This document shows positions 11,088 through 22,200 of a stretch of 64,000 bases of DNA, piece after piece. Made by a program: the position numbers and the translations under genes. This DNA is from Coniella vitis (lineage: Eukaryota > Ascomycota > Sordariomycetes > Diaporthales > Schizoparmaceae), in assembly GCA_011317545.1 (NCBI GenBank), contig WUJK01000006.1, positions 2,790,001 through 2,854,000 on the forward strand, given 5' to 3'. Positions within the stretch are counted from its first letter, which is position 1; every line of letters begins with the position of its first letter. The notes below the pieces were generated by a model. The model was not told the origin of the DNA and made no database searches. It worked only from the letters and a program-made list of their open reading frames with translations.

Positions 11088-13291
11088 TTACAGTCTGCTC
11101 TTAGTCCTGTTGTCCCTCTTCAACAAATGAGGGCTGTGGGGGTCCGAATCGAAGACAACGTCGTTCAGAGGGTTCAACTCGCTTGCACGGTAGAACATGT
11201 CCTCGTACACCTTGCCGTCAGATCGACCGAGACTCGAGTCAAGCTGCCAGTCAGAGAACTTCCAGGCGTCGACCAGTCTGATGGCATGCGGGCGAACCTC
11301 CTCGAGCAGCTTCATCACCTGCTTCCGTGCAAGAGCAATCTGCTTGATCGTGGTCGCGGCACTGCTAAAGAACTCGCTTGCCTCCTTCTCGAGAGTGTGC
11401 AGCGCAAAGAGCTTGTACAGAGTATGCAGGACCGTCTTTGTCTCTTGGTCAAGGCCGGGGCTGGAGGGCCCATCGGTGTGGATGGCGTCCCTGAACGACT
11501 TGACGACCATGTACTGCGCGTGAGCAGTGCTGAGTCGGTAAAAGTCGACCAGCAAGCTGTTCCACGACTGCTTATCCTCGTCTCGCTTCTTGAGGGCATC
11601 AAAGGTCAAGTAAGCCACTCGCCAGGCAAAGGCATCGACAAGCTCAGTGTCGGACCCGAGCACGTCGAAGGCGGCACCGACATCCTGTCTCTTGAGGTAG
11701 TACTTGAGGAAGCGCGTCGTGTCGTTGTCGGCAGCCTTGCCAGACAGGACTGCGCGTGCTGACTTGAGCAAATAGCGCGCCACCTGCTGGGTCAGCATGT
11801 AATTGTCGCCCTCCCAGGTCACGGTGGGCAGGTAGTCGGCATAGTAGGAGCCAATGCCGGAAAAGGAGGAGTAGCCGTGGCCGCCACACGCGCGACGGCA
11901 GACCTCGAGTCCCTCGGCGGCAATGGTCGACGAGAGAGACTTGAGCGCACACGACGTGCTGTGCAGGTCAGCGAGGAGGTCACCGCCAGCGTTGGTTTCC
12001 TCGGGACCTGGGCGGCGTTGCGAGTCGTTACTGCGCTGGGCGCTTCCGGCCGCGAGACGCTTCTGGTTCTCCTGGTAAAGACTGATCATGTTTCTTCCAG
12101 TGAAATGCAGGGCAAATGTGGCGGCCAGCAGAGGCAGCAACCGGTATTGTACCATGGAGTAGTTCAGGACTTGGTTCTCGTTCTTGTCTTTGGCGTCGAG
12201 GTCTTGAAATTGGTGACGCACCGCGCAGTAGCGGGTTGCAATGGTGACGCCGCGGGCCAGCACTGCACCCGATTCGAGGACGATTGTGCTTCGCACATAG
12301 GTAAGAGTGCCGTATACGAGCGCCGGTGTGGATGGCTTGATGTATTGGCTCGTCTCGGGATCGACGCGCGAGAAGCGGGCGAGCATGTTGACGTGTGGAA
12401 TCTTGACCTTGTTGAGGAGGAGGAAACCGTTGTCCATCTGGAATTCGGTGTTAGTGATAAGGGGGACTTCTAAAGCAGTAATGTCTTCTTCTACACTTCC
12501 CAAACTGATACAACAAAAAGGCCGAGGGGACAGAGATCATATGAACATACCGTATTGAAGCCAAACTTGGGGCCAATGTCGCCGATATGGACATTAGGGA
12601 GAGCTTCATGTGTCTTGGGGTCCCGAATGGGCACAATAAATGGGTGAGGGCCTAGAGCTTTGCCCTTGATAACCAGCTGGGCCATCACTACGGCGCAGTT
12701 TGCAGCCTTGCCCAGCGTCCCAATCCACCACTTGGACGCTGTGAGTGCTGGTGAGTGCACGGTAAACGTCTTGTCCTCTGGATTCCAGGTTGCAGTCGTT
12801 TCGAGACCTCGGACATTAGATCCGTGGCCCAGCTCTGTCTGAGCATAACATCCAATGAGCTCGAACTTCTCAGCCCTCTCGAGGAAGAGCTTGTGCTGTT
12901 CAGGCGTACCCTGCTCTCTTATCGTGGGCATAAACATCTTGTAGTGCATCGCCAGGGGGGAGACCTCGCTGATGAGTTGGATGGCATTCTCAAACTCCTC
13001 CTGCGACCAGTTGTGCTTCTCCACGAGCTGCTGCAGGCGTTTGCCGCGGGCCAAGGCGCTGAGTATTCTGTCCTCGCGGCCTTGGTAGTAGTTCTTGGAC
13101 TTGTCAAAGATGGGCTCTGATGTGAGAATCTTGAGGATGTTCTCTTTGCGCTGCAGCGTTTGCTGTGTGAATAGGAAGTCCGCCAGACGGTCAACGTCGA
13201 CGTTGCTTTTTGCGCGCTCATTCGATAGGATGTCCTGGCCCTGGGGAGCGGCCGGTATCAGCTTCTGGACCCAGTCTGGATTGCGCGACAT
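11088..13291 (-). CDS. peroxisomal acyl-CoA oxidase
   Basis: Catalyses the first, FAD-dependent, H2O2-producing step of peroxisomal beta-oxidation. Exons 12551-13291 and 11088-12437 (intron 113 nt, gtatgt donor, ttccag acceptor) sum to 2091 nt, 696 aa, the usual length. The N-terminal alpha domain is followed by CYAQTELGHGSNVRGLETTA and KWWIGTLGKAANCAVV (acyl-CoA/flavin-contacting segments), and the join reads FGFNT-MDNGFLLLNKV, a conserved core. EVCRRACGGHGYS marks the region with the catalytic Glu and the flavin-binding CGGHGY motif. The C-terminus is KSRL, a type 1 peroxisomal targeting signal variant. The ATG at 13291 opens MSRNPDWV. It may work with the SKL-ending enoyl-CoA hydratase at 55 kb. 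Confidence 0.95.
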
Positions 13292-13305
13292 GATTCTGTT
13301 GTTTA

Positions 13306-13323
13306 TGTGTGTGTGTGTGTGTG
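13306..13323. repeat. (GT)n microsatellite
   Basis: A perfect GT dinucleotide tract sits just upstream of the acyl-CoA oxidase ATG, in its probable 5' UTR. Confidence 0.9.
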
Positions 13324-14922
13324 AGTGATAGTATGTGTTTTCCAAGTAGGATGATTTTACAAGAACGCAAAAGGAAGGCTCGACAAGAGGTAGAAGAAGA
13401 AGATGTCGAGACGTCTCGAGCAGAGATGGTGATGGAGGACGATGCGATGACGACCACGACAGCCGCTGTCAAAAAAGAGCGTGTTGGGAGAGTCTCTGGG
13501 GCGCCGTCGAGCCGAGGTTAAAATCGACTGCCGCGTCCCTGAATCGCCTACAATCCTACACTTATTTGACTTGGCCATGGCCGAAGATCCACTCCCATTC
13601 TCCACTATCACTTAGCTACCCCGGGATCAGTGGCTTTTTAGCGTGCGCTGAGCGCTGATTTGGCCCATGTGATGGCTTAGCCAGTCTCACATGCCGTGGG
13701 GCGTGGCTGCGCTGGAGCGGTGGCATCTTGGGACCGTCCGCGAAGCCCATCATCACCACAAAATCCAGCTCTGGCTGCTACGATATCACGACTTGCACTT
13801 TATCGCCATGTCGATGCCGGTATCGGCGAGATTACATAGTACCCGATCATAAGGGGTAGTGGCGTAGCAGTGCGTGGGGGATATCAGGGACCGCAGTATC
13901 GGCATTCCTTTTTAGGCGTAGATACAGCGGCTTGAACACAAGTAGCCCCTTGAACAACAAGATCTGACAGAGCCTGAAAAGGCGCTGGAGCTAAAGTTGG
14001 CTTGGCTGATCGAGCCTCGGCCTGCTCCCACCCTGGGCAGGCCTGGGGTAATGATTTCGTAGTTATGCACGTGTACAAAGTAGCACTTGGCCCACGGATT
14101 GTCCTTGTGCTGTTCTTCTCAGTTTTCGCCGGAAAGAATAGTTACAGGTCCACTCACCTCTTTGGGTCGGCCTCGCCTTATCGATAACTACAAAGTCGTC
14201 GAAAATTCAACGTTTGGGACGCTCACGACTCAGCTTTTTCCACCACAGAAACGGTGGAATGGATAACAATAAAAAGGTACATGATTCAAAGCTCTGGCTT
14301 GGAACTGATGGCTTCGCTCAATTTCTCATACTTTGATTTCTGTTTACGTACTCTCAAATCACGAGGCCGTCTGGAGAGTAACTTGACTTTTGGCATAGCA
14401 CAGCAACGATAGCCTGCAAAATTCTGTAAACGACAAGTAAATATTGATTTTGGTGTGCTAAACGAGTGAGAAAAATAAAAGACTTAATTAGTGATTAATT
14501 AGATTGGTCAACACGTTCCGTGAAAACGGCTTATCACAACTGAGGGAGCACTGTACATCAAGTGCAAGAGTTCAAGAACCAGCGGCGCACGTATTTCCCA
14601 ATAGCTTCTCTGTTCCTCAGTAATACACACGTGTCTGTCATATCGACCCAATATCATGTCACAGTTATTTTACAATAATCATACAACAATTTCCGCATAT
14701 TTCTTCACCTCCAAATTGCACGTAGTCAACTCTGCGCTGATCGATCACAGGAAAACCTAATTTCAAAGGTCCTCCAAGTCTTCGCCGTCGCTAATAGTTG
14801 AGACCGATTGCGGTCAAGAGCGTGATTTAGAAATTGGCGCTCTCGACATGGCCTGTATTCAAGAAAAATTCCGAGTCCAAGGTTGTGGGATGATACTACA
14901 CTATGGCTAAACAGCCCACACT
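13324..14922. other. 1.6-kb intergenic region
   Basis: This includes the acyl-CoA oxidase promoter and the 3' flank of the F-box-like gene. The sequence around 14300-14500 is AT-rich. No gene, tRNA or repeat family member is recognised. Confidence 0.4.
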
Positions 14923-16233
14923 CTACCTTGTAACTGATTCCATAAGGTATGGCTCCAGTTCTCGGGAAGAGCGTGCGATAACTAGCACAAGGAGATAAAA
15001 GTCAGCCGCGGATCGCAGGGCAGGAGAAAAGGCAGTGACAGGGTTTAAAGATAAGAAGAAGGAAAGGCCAAAGGAGAAGAAGGCAACACAAATGCTGGTT
15101 TGATGTCGAGCACTTTGTAGGGTACTGACTCTGGACAGATGAAGCTGCCAATTATTGGGCCGTGGGCCTCTCTTCACTGCAAAGGGTGCCTCTTGCAGCA
15201 AGTCGCCTTCGAGGTAATAGCCTGGGAGTCCTCGTTGCGAGAGGCGCTCTGGGAGTTCAGGAAGATAGAGGACATAATCGTATGCCTTGACCCGCAACAG
15301 GGGCTCGAAAAAGTGCTTTTCATTGACACGCTTGTGCCAGGGTCGGAGATCTTCTGAATCCAAGCGAATGTGCAGTGAGCGAAGTGGCGACACCAGCGTG
15401 AGACGGTGGCACAAATCTTGCCACGGGTTGCTCTGGAACGAGAGTCGGGTGCCGTCTGGGTGTTCCACCGGTTCGCCGCTTTCAGCGTCAGGGTAGTATA
15501 TCTCGGTGAAAATGTTTGGAATCCGCAGGCTGATGTTGATGTTGCGTATGTATTTACTGCGCCTGTGCTTTGCGAGAAAGTTTCTTGCTGTGACAATGTC
15601 TGTAAAATAAAAAGTGAGATTCCTTCTCATCTCGTCAATGCATTCGAGATACCTAAAGAGTAATAGAACGTCAGTGAACCGAGTACGTATGTATACATTG
15701 TACAGGTCAAGCCAGAAGCAAATCTCTCCGCAGGATTGCTTTTGTTGAGCCGCACGACGATGCAGTGGATATGCTTTATGCTGCCCTTTGCATCGCCAGA
15801 TGCTCAAAGACAGTCGTTTTGCCTACATTTGTTTGCAGACCAAAAGAGGCGCCGGGACCTCCATCTTCATTTTGGCAAGATCTGTCGACAGGTATCTGTT
15901 TCTGTCAATCAGAGGTAACCTGGCGGTAGCCGCCTCTGCACATTTCCAGTGGAAGTTGAATGGGGACCGCATCCGGGCCTCCCAACGCATTGTTTCATGA
16001 CCTTGAGTCGTTTGGAACTTTTCGTACCGTGAGTCGTGCTCATCTGGGGCCGTGTTACAAGGAAAGACTGGAAGCGTCCGACCGCCAACCGTATGGACGT
16101 GCCATGAGAGCGAGTAGAGGTTGAAAAGTTCGCGGTAGATTTGTTGGCGGATCTCTGGTGGCAATTCGCTGAAGAAGGACGATGAAAGTTGAGGCTGCGC
16201 AGTCGCAATAAAGCTGCTTGTAGGCTTGGGCAT
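14923..16233 (-). CDS. F-box-like / DUF7730-type hypothetical protein
   Basis: Two exons, 15827-16233 and 14923-15652, with a 174-nt intron that splits an ATG codon, total 1137 nt (378 aa). The segment SSFFSELPPEIRQQIYRELF near residue 20 is the F-box-like opening typical of a large fungal family. PLLVCKQM-YLECIDEMRRN across the splice matches the usual 'VC+++Y.E....Y..N' segment. The rest contains NPWQDLCHRLTL and a weak LRSLHIRLD repeat-like strand. The last 70 residues, rich in hydrophobic and basic residues (around 15130 downwards), look unlike the family and may be read-through of a missed intron. The cellular role is unknown. Confidence 0.7.
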
Positions 16234-17571
16234 GCTTAGCAGCGGCTGTGCACTTGTTCATGTGCTTCAGCAGCGATATGATGCCTTGAAATAGAGTAAT
16301 CAATTAAAATGGCCTTATTCAATTGCTCCGTTTTCAAATCAAAGTCTTGGCTTCAGCTTGAAGGGCGATGAAAATTCGTCGTGAGCGACGGGCCGTATTC
16401 AGACGATATACATAGTATGTGATGCTCCGCTCTTGTCCTGGGGTTTTTTGCGCTGGAAAATCATCCGAATCTGATGAGAGGAAATGAAAATGGCGCTGAC
16501 ACCAAGAAGGCTTTGGGCTGGGTCATAAGCCGAGATTTAAACAGCCAGACGGCTGCTGATCGCTGCTGATCGCCAGCCATCAGGTTTACAGACAGCTGCC
16601 GTTAGCTCTATAAGGCAATGCTGCCTGACAATCTCTTCGGCTACGAGCCTCGCGAAGCGGTCTTTAAGCAATGACGACTGATTGCCATCGGGAAGCAACT
16701 GGACCCTTGAGCAATGCTCGGTGCCTGAGACCTGTAGCCCGGTAAACTTTCAAGCCGTCAGACAAGACGTAGCAGTCATTGGCTTGGAAATTGTCTTGGC
16801 TAGACACCTTTGTAGAAGACTGACAAGGAGCTACATAGTACAGGATATTGTAAGTACCTATACATGGTCATGCTTCTCAGGCTGCTATTGTTCATGTTTT
16901 TATTTCCGAGCTTGCTCCGTCCCAATGTAACTTGGAATGTTGCCACGCGATTCATGAGAACCCTAAGTGAGGCTGACGGCAATAACAAGAGTTATAAGAC
17001 TAAGGGCGGACAAATTCTCCTCGAAAGCCCAACTCATTGAGATTTTGGCGTAGGCTCTATTGAGACTGTCTCCCTCCTGGAAGGGCATACAGTGTGGTCT
17101 GCATGACGTACAGAAACAGACTGGTTCAAAGATACTATGTTTATATCGGAAGATCAGTCTTCATACTCAACTTGACCAATTATAATTCGTTTAGAGCTCT
17201 GATTCTCCTCCTTAAGCGGAGACGTAACGGATAATATTTAGGGTCTTGACCGTTCCAGGGCCCACTATAATGCATATCACTGATACTAATGTATATATCA
17301 CGTCTTTTATACTCTCCCCGGGAAGGGCTTCGTCTTCCGGTTCCGCCGAACACAAGTTTCGCAAAATCACACAATCGCGATTCATTGCTCTGCTCACGAT
17401 CTCAACATTGAACAATAGGAAGATAACTTCAACAAGTTAACAACTGATTCAGCTGATACAGTAATATGTAACTTGTAAATACGTCAGAGTTTGTGATATC
17501 GGTAAGGATTATTATGTAAAAAGTCTTGTTCGAATATTTAATTCAGCTATATAAAGCTACGAGCACCTTCG
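16234..17571. other. 1.3-kb gap to the repeat block
   Basis: This is the promoter side of the F-box-like gene, with normal composition until about 17.4 kb, where AT content rises towards the retrotransposon boundary. Two short direct repeats (CGCTGCTGATC, around 16560) are seen. No gene is supported. Confidence 0.4.
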
Positions 17572-18042
17572 TATAATGATCCTTGCCTGAATCCCGGATT
17601 CTGGAAGTACCTATAAGTTGTATATTAGCAGGTAGGGAAGTATTATCTTTAAGCCTTCGTATATTATCGAGCAATATTAAGTATTATAAGTAATTAAGAG
17701 GGATTACCCTATTATATAAAATAATACTTAGATTTATAACTAAAGATTATAAGGAAAACTATCTAATAGCTAGGAAATCTATCGTCCTTATATCTTTCTA
17801 TTATTAACTATTATTCCTTAAATAATACCTTAGACTATAAGAGTCGATAGCGACTTCTTCGGTTTACCTATATAATCGTTAGGACCGTTAGTAATCCTAT
17901 TAGTCCTTATCGTATTATCTTTCGTAACCCTAACCCTTATATTCCTTATATAAAAGATCCTATCGGTCCGTTATAATTCCGACTTCTAGTATTATATTAT
18001 ATTAGCCTATTCCTATAACCTATATAAGCGTAGGTTATAATA
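17572..18042 (-). repeat. LTR of A1 (471 bp)
   Basis: Ends correspond to TG...CA after allowing G-to-A changes (TATAATGATCC / GGTTATAATA). It aligns end to end with the other family A LTRs except for its own central segment, and includes two telomere-like TAACCC units at 17925-17936. Confidence 0.85.
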
Positions 18043-18143
18043 TTATCTCTCTTCTATCGGTCTTTATCCCTAAAGATTATAGTTATTTCCGTAAATAGTC
18101 CTGCTTAATATTCTTACTTCGGATTATACTTTCCTAATTCGTT

Positions 18144-18668
18144 ATATCGTTAAGAATTAACAAAGTCCGTTATAAGAAAACCGAATAAAACTTAACTCTA
18201 AGTCTTTCTATCTTTTCTTATTATACCGTTATACTTTCTTATTCTTATTATAAGGATTATAAGACTTCCTATCTTACTTCTAAGGATAATTCGTCTTATT
18301 ATTTAGAGTATATTCGAAATAAGCGGGGTAATTATAATATATATAGCTTAACTCTTACCTAAATATAGAAAATTACTCGATAATATTCTCTAATCGAAGC
18401 TAAGCTAGATAAAGCGGAGGAGGAAGTAATAGAAGCGAATACCTATATTTCCCGTTTACGGAAATAGCGTTATATATAGGCTAATAAGATAATATATATT
18501 ATTTATTACGGTTTAGATATAATCGAGGAGTTAGATTATATTAAAGCGGAGGAGTTAGAGAAGGAGCGTTTAGCTACTAAGGCTAAGAGATATTCTATAG
18601 AGTTAGCTATTCCCGAAGGCCCGTTACCTAAGGGTTTTATAACTATTATATTAGAGAATTTTAATTAG
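18144..18668 (+). pseudogene. antisense ORF of A1 (RIP-inactivated)
   Basis: A frame of 175 codons runs on the strand opposite to the element's own sense. It starts at ATA (RIPped ATG) and ends at TAG, and all six internal stops are TAA or TAG that CAA, CAG or TGG would give by C-to-T or G-to-A change. The N-terminal codons match the other three copies; the middle is rich in Glu, Lys, Arg and Leu with heptad-like spacing; the tail PEGPLPKGF is shared with A2 (PKGLLPKGF). No known domain is recognised. Confidence 0.7.
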
Positions 18669-18756
18669 TTTAAAGTTTCTCTATTATCTTTATCTAATTC
18701 TCTAATTAGTAATTTATAGGGTATTAGGGCCTTTAGTTTATAATTTAGGGCTTAAT

Positions 18757-19241
18757 TATTATAACCTACGGTTATGCAGGTTATAGGAATAGGCTAGCGT
18801 AACTATATGCTAGCAAATCGGAACCTTAACGGGCCGATAGGGATCTCTTATATAACCAAGTTATATAGGATGATATAGTTAGGGTTAGGGTTATACGAAC
18901 TAATTAGGAATAGATTATTAAGATTATTAGATAATCTAGTAGAGCCGGATTATTAAGATCGCGAGATAATCCAGATAATCTAGGGTTAAATAGGGTATTT
19001 AACGTAGAATAACGGAAGGATATAAGGACGATAGATTTCCTAGCTATTAGATAGTTTTCCTTATAGTCTTTAGTTGTAAATCTAAGTATTATTTTATATA
19101 ATAGGGTAATCCCTCTTAATTACTTATAATACTTGATATTACTCGATAACGTACGAAGACTTAAAGGTAATACTTCCCTACCTACTAATATATAACTTAT
19201 AGGTACTTCTAGAATCCGGGATTTAGGTAAGGATTATTATA
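18757..19241 (+). repeat. 5' LTR of A2 (485 bp)
   Basis: Same central U3 variant as both LTRs of A3. It contains the telomere-like TTAGGGTTAGGGTT at 18879-18892. Confidence 0.85.
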
Positions 19242-22200
19242 TTTTTATAACTCTTATTTAGGACGGTCTACGTATACCTCTTAGGCAATATTAAGTATAG
19301 TAATAGCTCCTTAAACTCTTACCCCGTTTACCTTAGGAGAAGGACGTTGCTAGGCTATAACTTAGGAAGATATAATATACTAATTAATCGAACTTACCTA
19401 ATAACTTACTATACTCTAATAGAATTAGGAGTAGTAGAATTATATTATCCGTAGGTAGGCTTAGTAGCTCGAATAATACTAAGCTATAGCCGCTATACCC
19501 CTAGCGCTTATTATTTAAAATACCGGTAATAGCTATAAGATAGATAAACCTACTATATATAACGGTAATTAGAAGACGCTTTAAGGGTTCCTTACCTATT
19601 ATAAGGTATACTTCCTATATAATATAGTATAATTTACTACTAAACCCGATAAAGTTATCCTAGCTAGTATACGACTCGAAAAGGATATACTTATCTAATA
19701 CGAACCCTTACTTCGTAACTATATTAAATACCTAGGTAACCTCGATTAATATAAGATAACTACTAAGAATATATTCGATTTATTCGTAGGATTTGAATAT
19801 ATCCTTAAGGAAATATTTAGCGATCCTAACGAAGAACGGACTATAGCATAGCAACTTATAGAACTTAAATAGAATAAGTCTGCTTTAGCCTATACGGTTT
19901 ACGTTAAGTAACTCTTAGTACGCCTCCCTTAGGAAGATAAGAACCTTATAGAATATTATTATAGAAGACTTAAGGATAAGGTTAAGGACGAAATCTCTAA
20001 GTAAGACTAGCCTAAAGACTTTATAATATTTAGTAATAACGCTATCCGTATTAATAACCGTCTCTACGAAAGATATATAGAGAAAAGTAAGAAAGGAGGA
20101 AGCTATATTATATAGAGGAATTACGCTAATATAAGATAGCGGATTTAATAGATAACTAACTATAGCTTCTAGTAATAAAGTATAGTAGTTAGCGGTATTA
20201 TATACTTAGGCCCTATAGAGCTTAACATAGCTTAATATAAACCTATAAGTAAGGAATGCTTTAACTATAGTAAGATAGGCTACTTCGTATAAGAATACCG
20301 ATAACCTAAGAAACCTAGAGAGTTTAAGAAAGTCCCCGAAGGACGATAAGCTAATATTATAATACACGAGACTACGGATTCTACTCCTAGCTAAAACTAG
20401 CTTCTAGAGTAAGCGTCGGACAACTCCGATTATAGACTCCTTAACTAGACCTTCTATTATAAGGATAATTATATAACGTACCTCTCGGTAAAGTAAGGCT
20501 TAGGATAGTTCCCTTAGAAACCTTATAAGGGACGATAAATTATAGTTACCTAGAGGACGCCTCTCCTAACGGATACTTTATAAAGCAATATTACGGAAAT
20601 TACGGAATAATAGGAAACGCTTAGTATCGATTAGAGTACTAATACCTAAACTATTAACGAAGAAACGAGCTTAGAATTAGAAAGCTCTACGGACGAAGAT
20701 ACTAATAAAGGAGATATATACTACCTTATCCCCGGTATTATACTTAGAGAATTATTTAAGATAATAACCTATTAAAACGAAACCCCCCTTATATAGGAAG
20801 ATATACGAATTAATTATCTCTACGAAAAGTACTATTAGATTATATAGTTTACCTATATTATATATAATTATAGATAATACTTTAAATATAAGGTAACTAA
20901 TAAATAGTTCCCTATACGTAAGATAGGGTATAGTATTATCGCCTACGACGACGATAATAGTAATTATTATAAAGTACTTAGAATAAGGGGAAACTACGCT
21001 AGTATTAGCCTTATATATAATACCCCCTACGAATATACTATATAATAAGTAAAATAGTACTAATATATAATACCCTAGTATATACCTTATGCGTAAGAAA
21101 AAGCGCTCGATTAGTATAGAATACGCGAATAGAAATAAAGGGAAAAGCTTATAAAGCCCGTATATATAGAACCTATATACTATAGCTTCTATAAGCGCGC
21201 CGATTACGTAGAATACCTAGCGGATAAAGCGTATACCTATTATAACCTTAAAGATAGTTAGCCCGGAGTATAGACTCCCTATATAAAAGAAGAAAATTAA
21301 GCGCGCCTATAGCGATAAGCCGTAATATATATACGATACGGAATATAATAAGCTAAGAACCTAGTATAGATAGTAGCCCTTAGAGTATAGTAAGAATAGT
21401 AGAACCTAAAAGGCAAGGATCGCTTATAAGGGATAATAAGCGATTAGGACTTATAATAAAGTCCCTCTATACGATATATAGCTTAACGTATAAATATTTA
21501 AAAATCGTAGTACGAATTAATAATAAATACTATATAATACTCCTAGATAGCAGAGTATAAGGAAACTTTATATCCCTAAGCGTTATTAATAGAGAACGGA
21601 TACCTTAGAAGAAGAAGATAGAACCCTATAAACTTAGTACTATAGAAGGTATAGAAGTTGCTTACGGCTAAGGTATTATCGATATAGAATCTAATTAATT
21701 ACTAGTTACGATCTACGGACGTACGATACTAATAAACTTCGATATTACGGATACCGTATAATACGAGCTAATTTTAGGTATACTATAGTTAAGAAAGGAA
21801 AATCCTTAAATCGATTAGACTAATAGCTATATTTTATAGGATAAAGCGGATACCTAAGAAGCGGTTATAATTAAAGGCGTAGGATCGGATTTAGTTACTA
21901 AGCGATACCTAAATAATAGGGGCTTAAACGAATTTATATATACCTTTAAATCGAGAAGAGCTAAAGCGATAGTTACCCTAGGATACGATAAACCTCGATA
22001 GCTTATAGAGAAGGATCTAGCGATAATTAGTACCTAATAGAATAAGGGATATAATAGATTAGGATATAATATAATAGGATTCTATAGATAATAGGATATA
22101 TTATCGCGATAAGTTTAAGAAGGAACTAAGTATATATAACGATATCTCCTTATAATAGCAACTATATAAGACGAAGATACGTTTAGAGACCTCTCCGGTA

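Larger units (their letters stand above)
17572..18756 (-). mobile_element. family A gypsy fragment A1 (3' end only)
   Basis: Read on the minus strand this is the 3' end of a family A element: antisense-frame region, purine-rich tract, then the LTR 18042-17572. The left flank CTTCG has no matching duplication because the other end is missing. It stops exactly where the 5' LTR of A2 begins (18757). The LTR carries a central segment (about 17840-17920) not found in the other LTRs. Heavily RIPped. Confidence 0.85.

Noticed and set aside
17925..17936. Telomere or interstitial telomeric repeat
   Set aside because: Only two units, present at the same place in every family A LTR, so they belong to the element and do not mark a chromosome end.
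18144..18668. Host gene captured between elements
   Set aside because: The same frame occurs at the same place in four elements, so it is part of family A.
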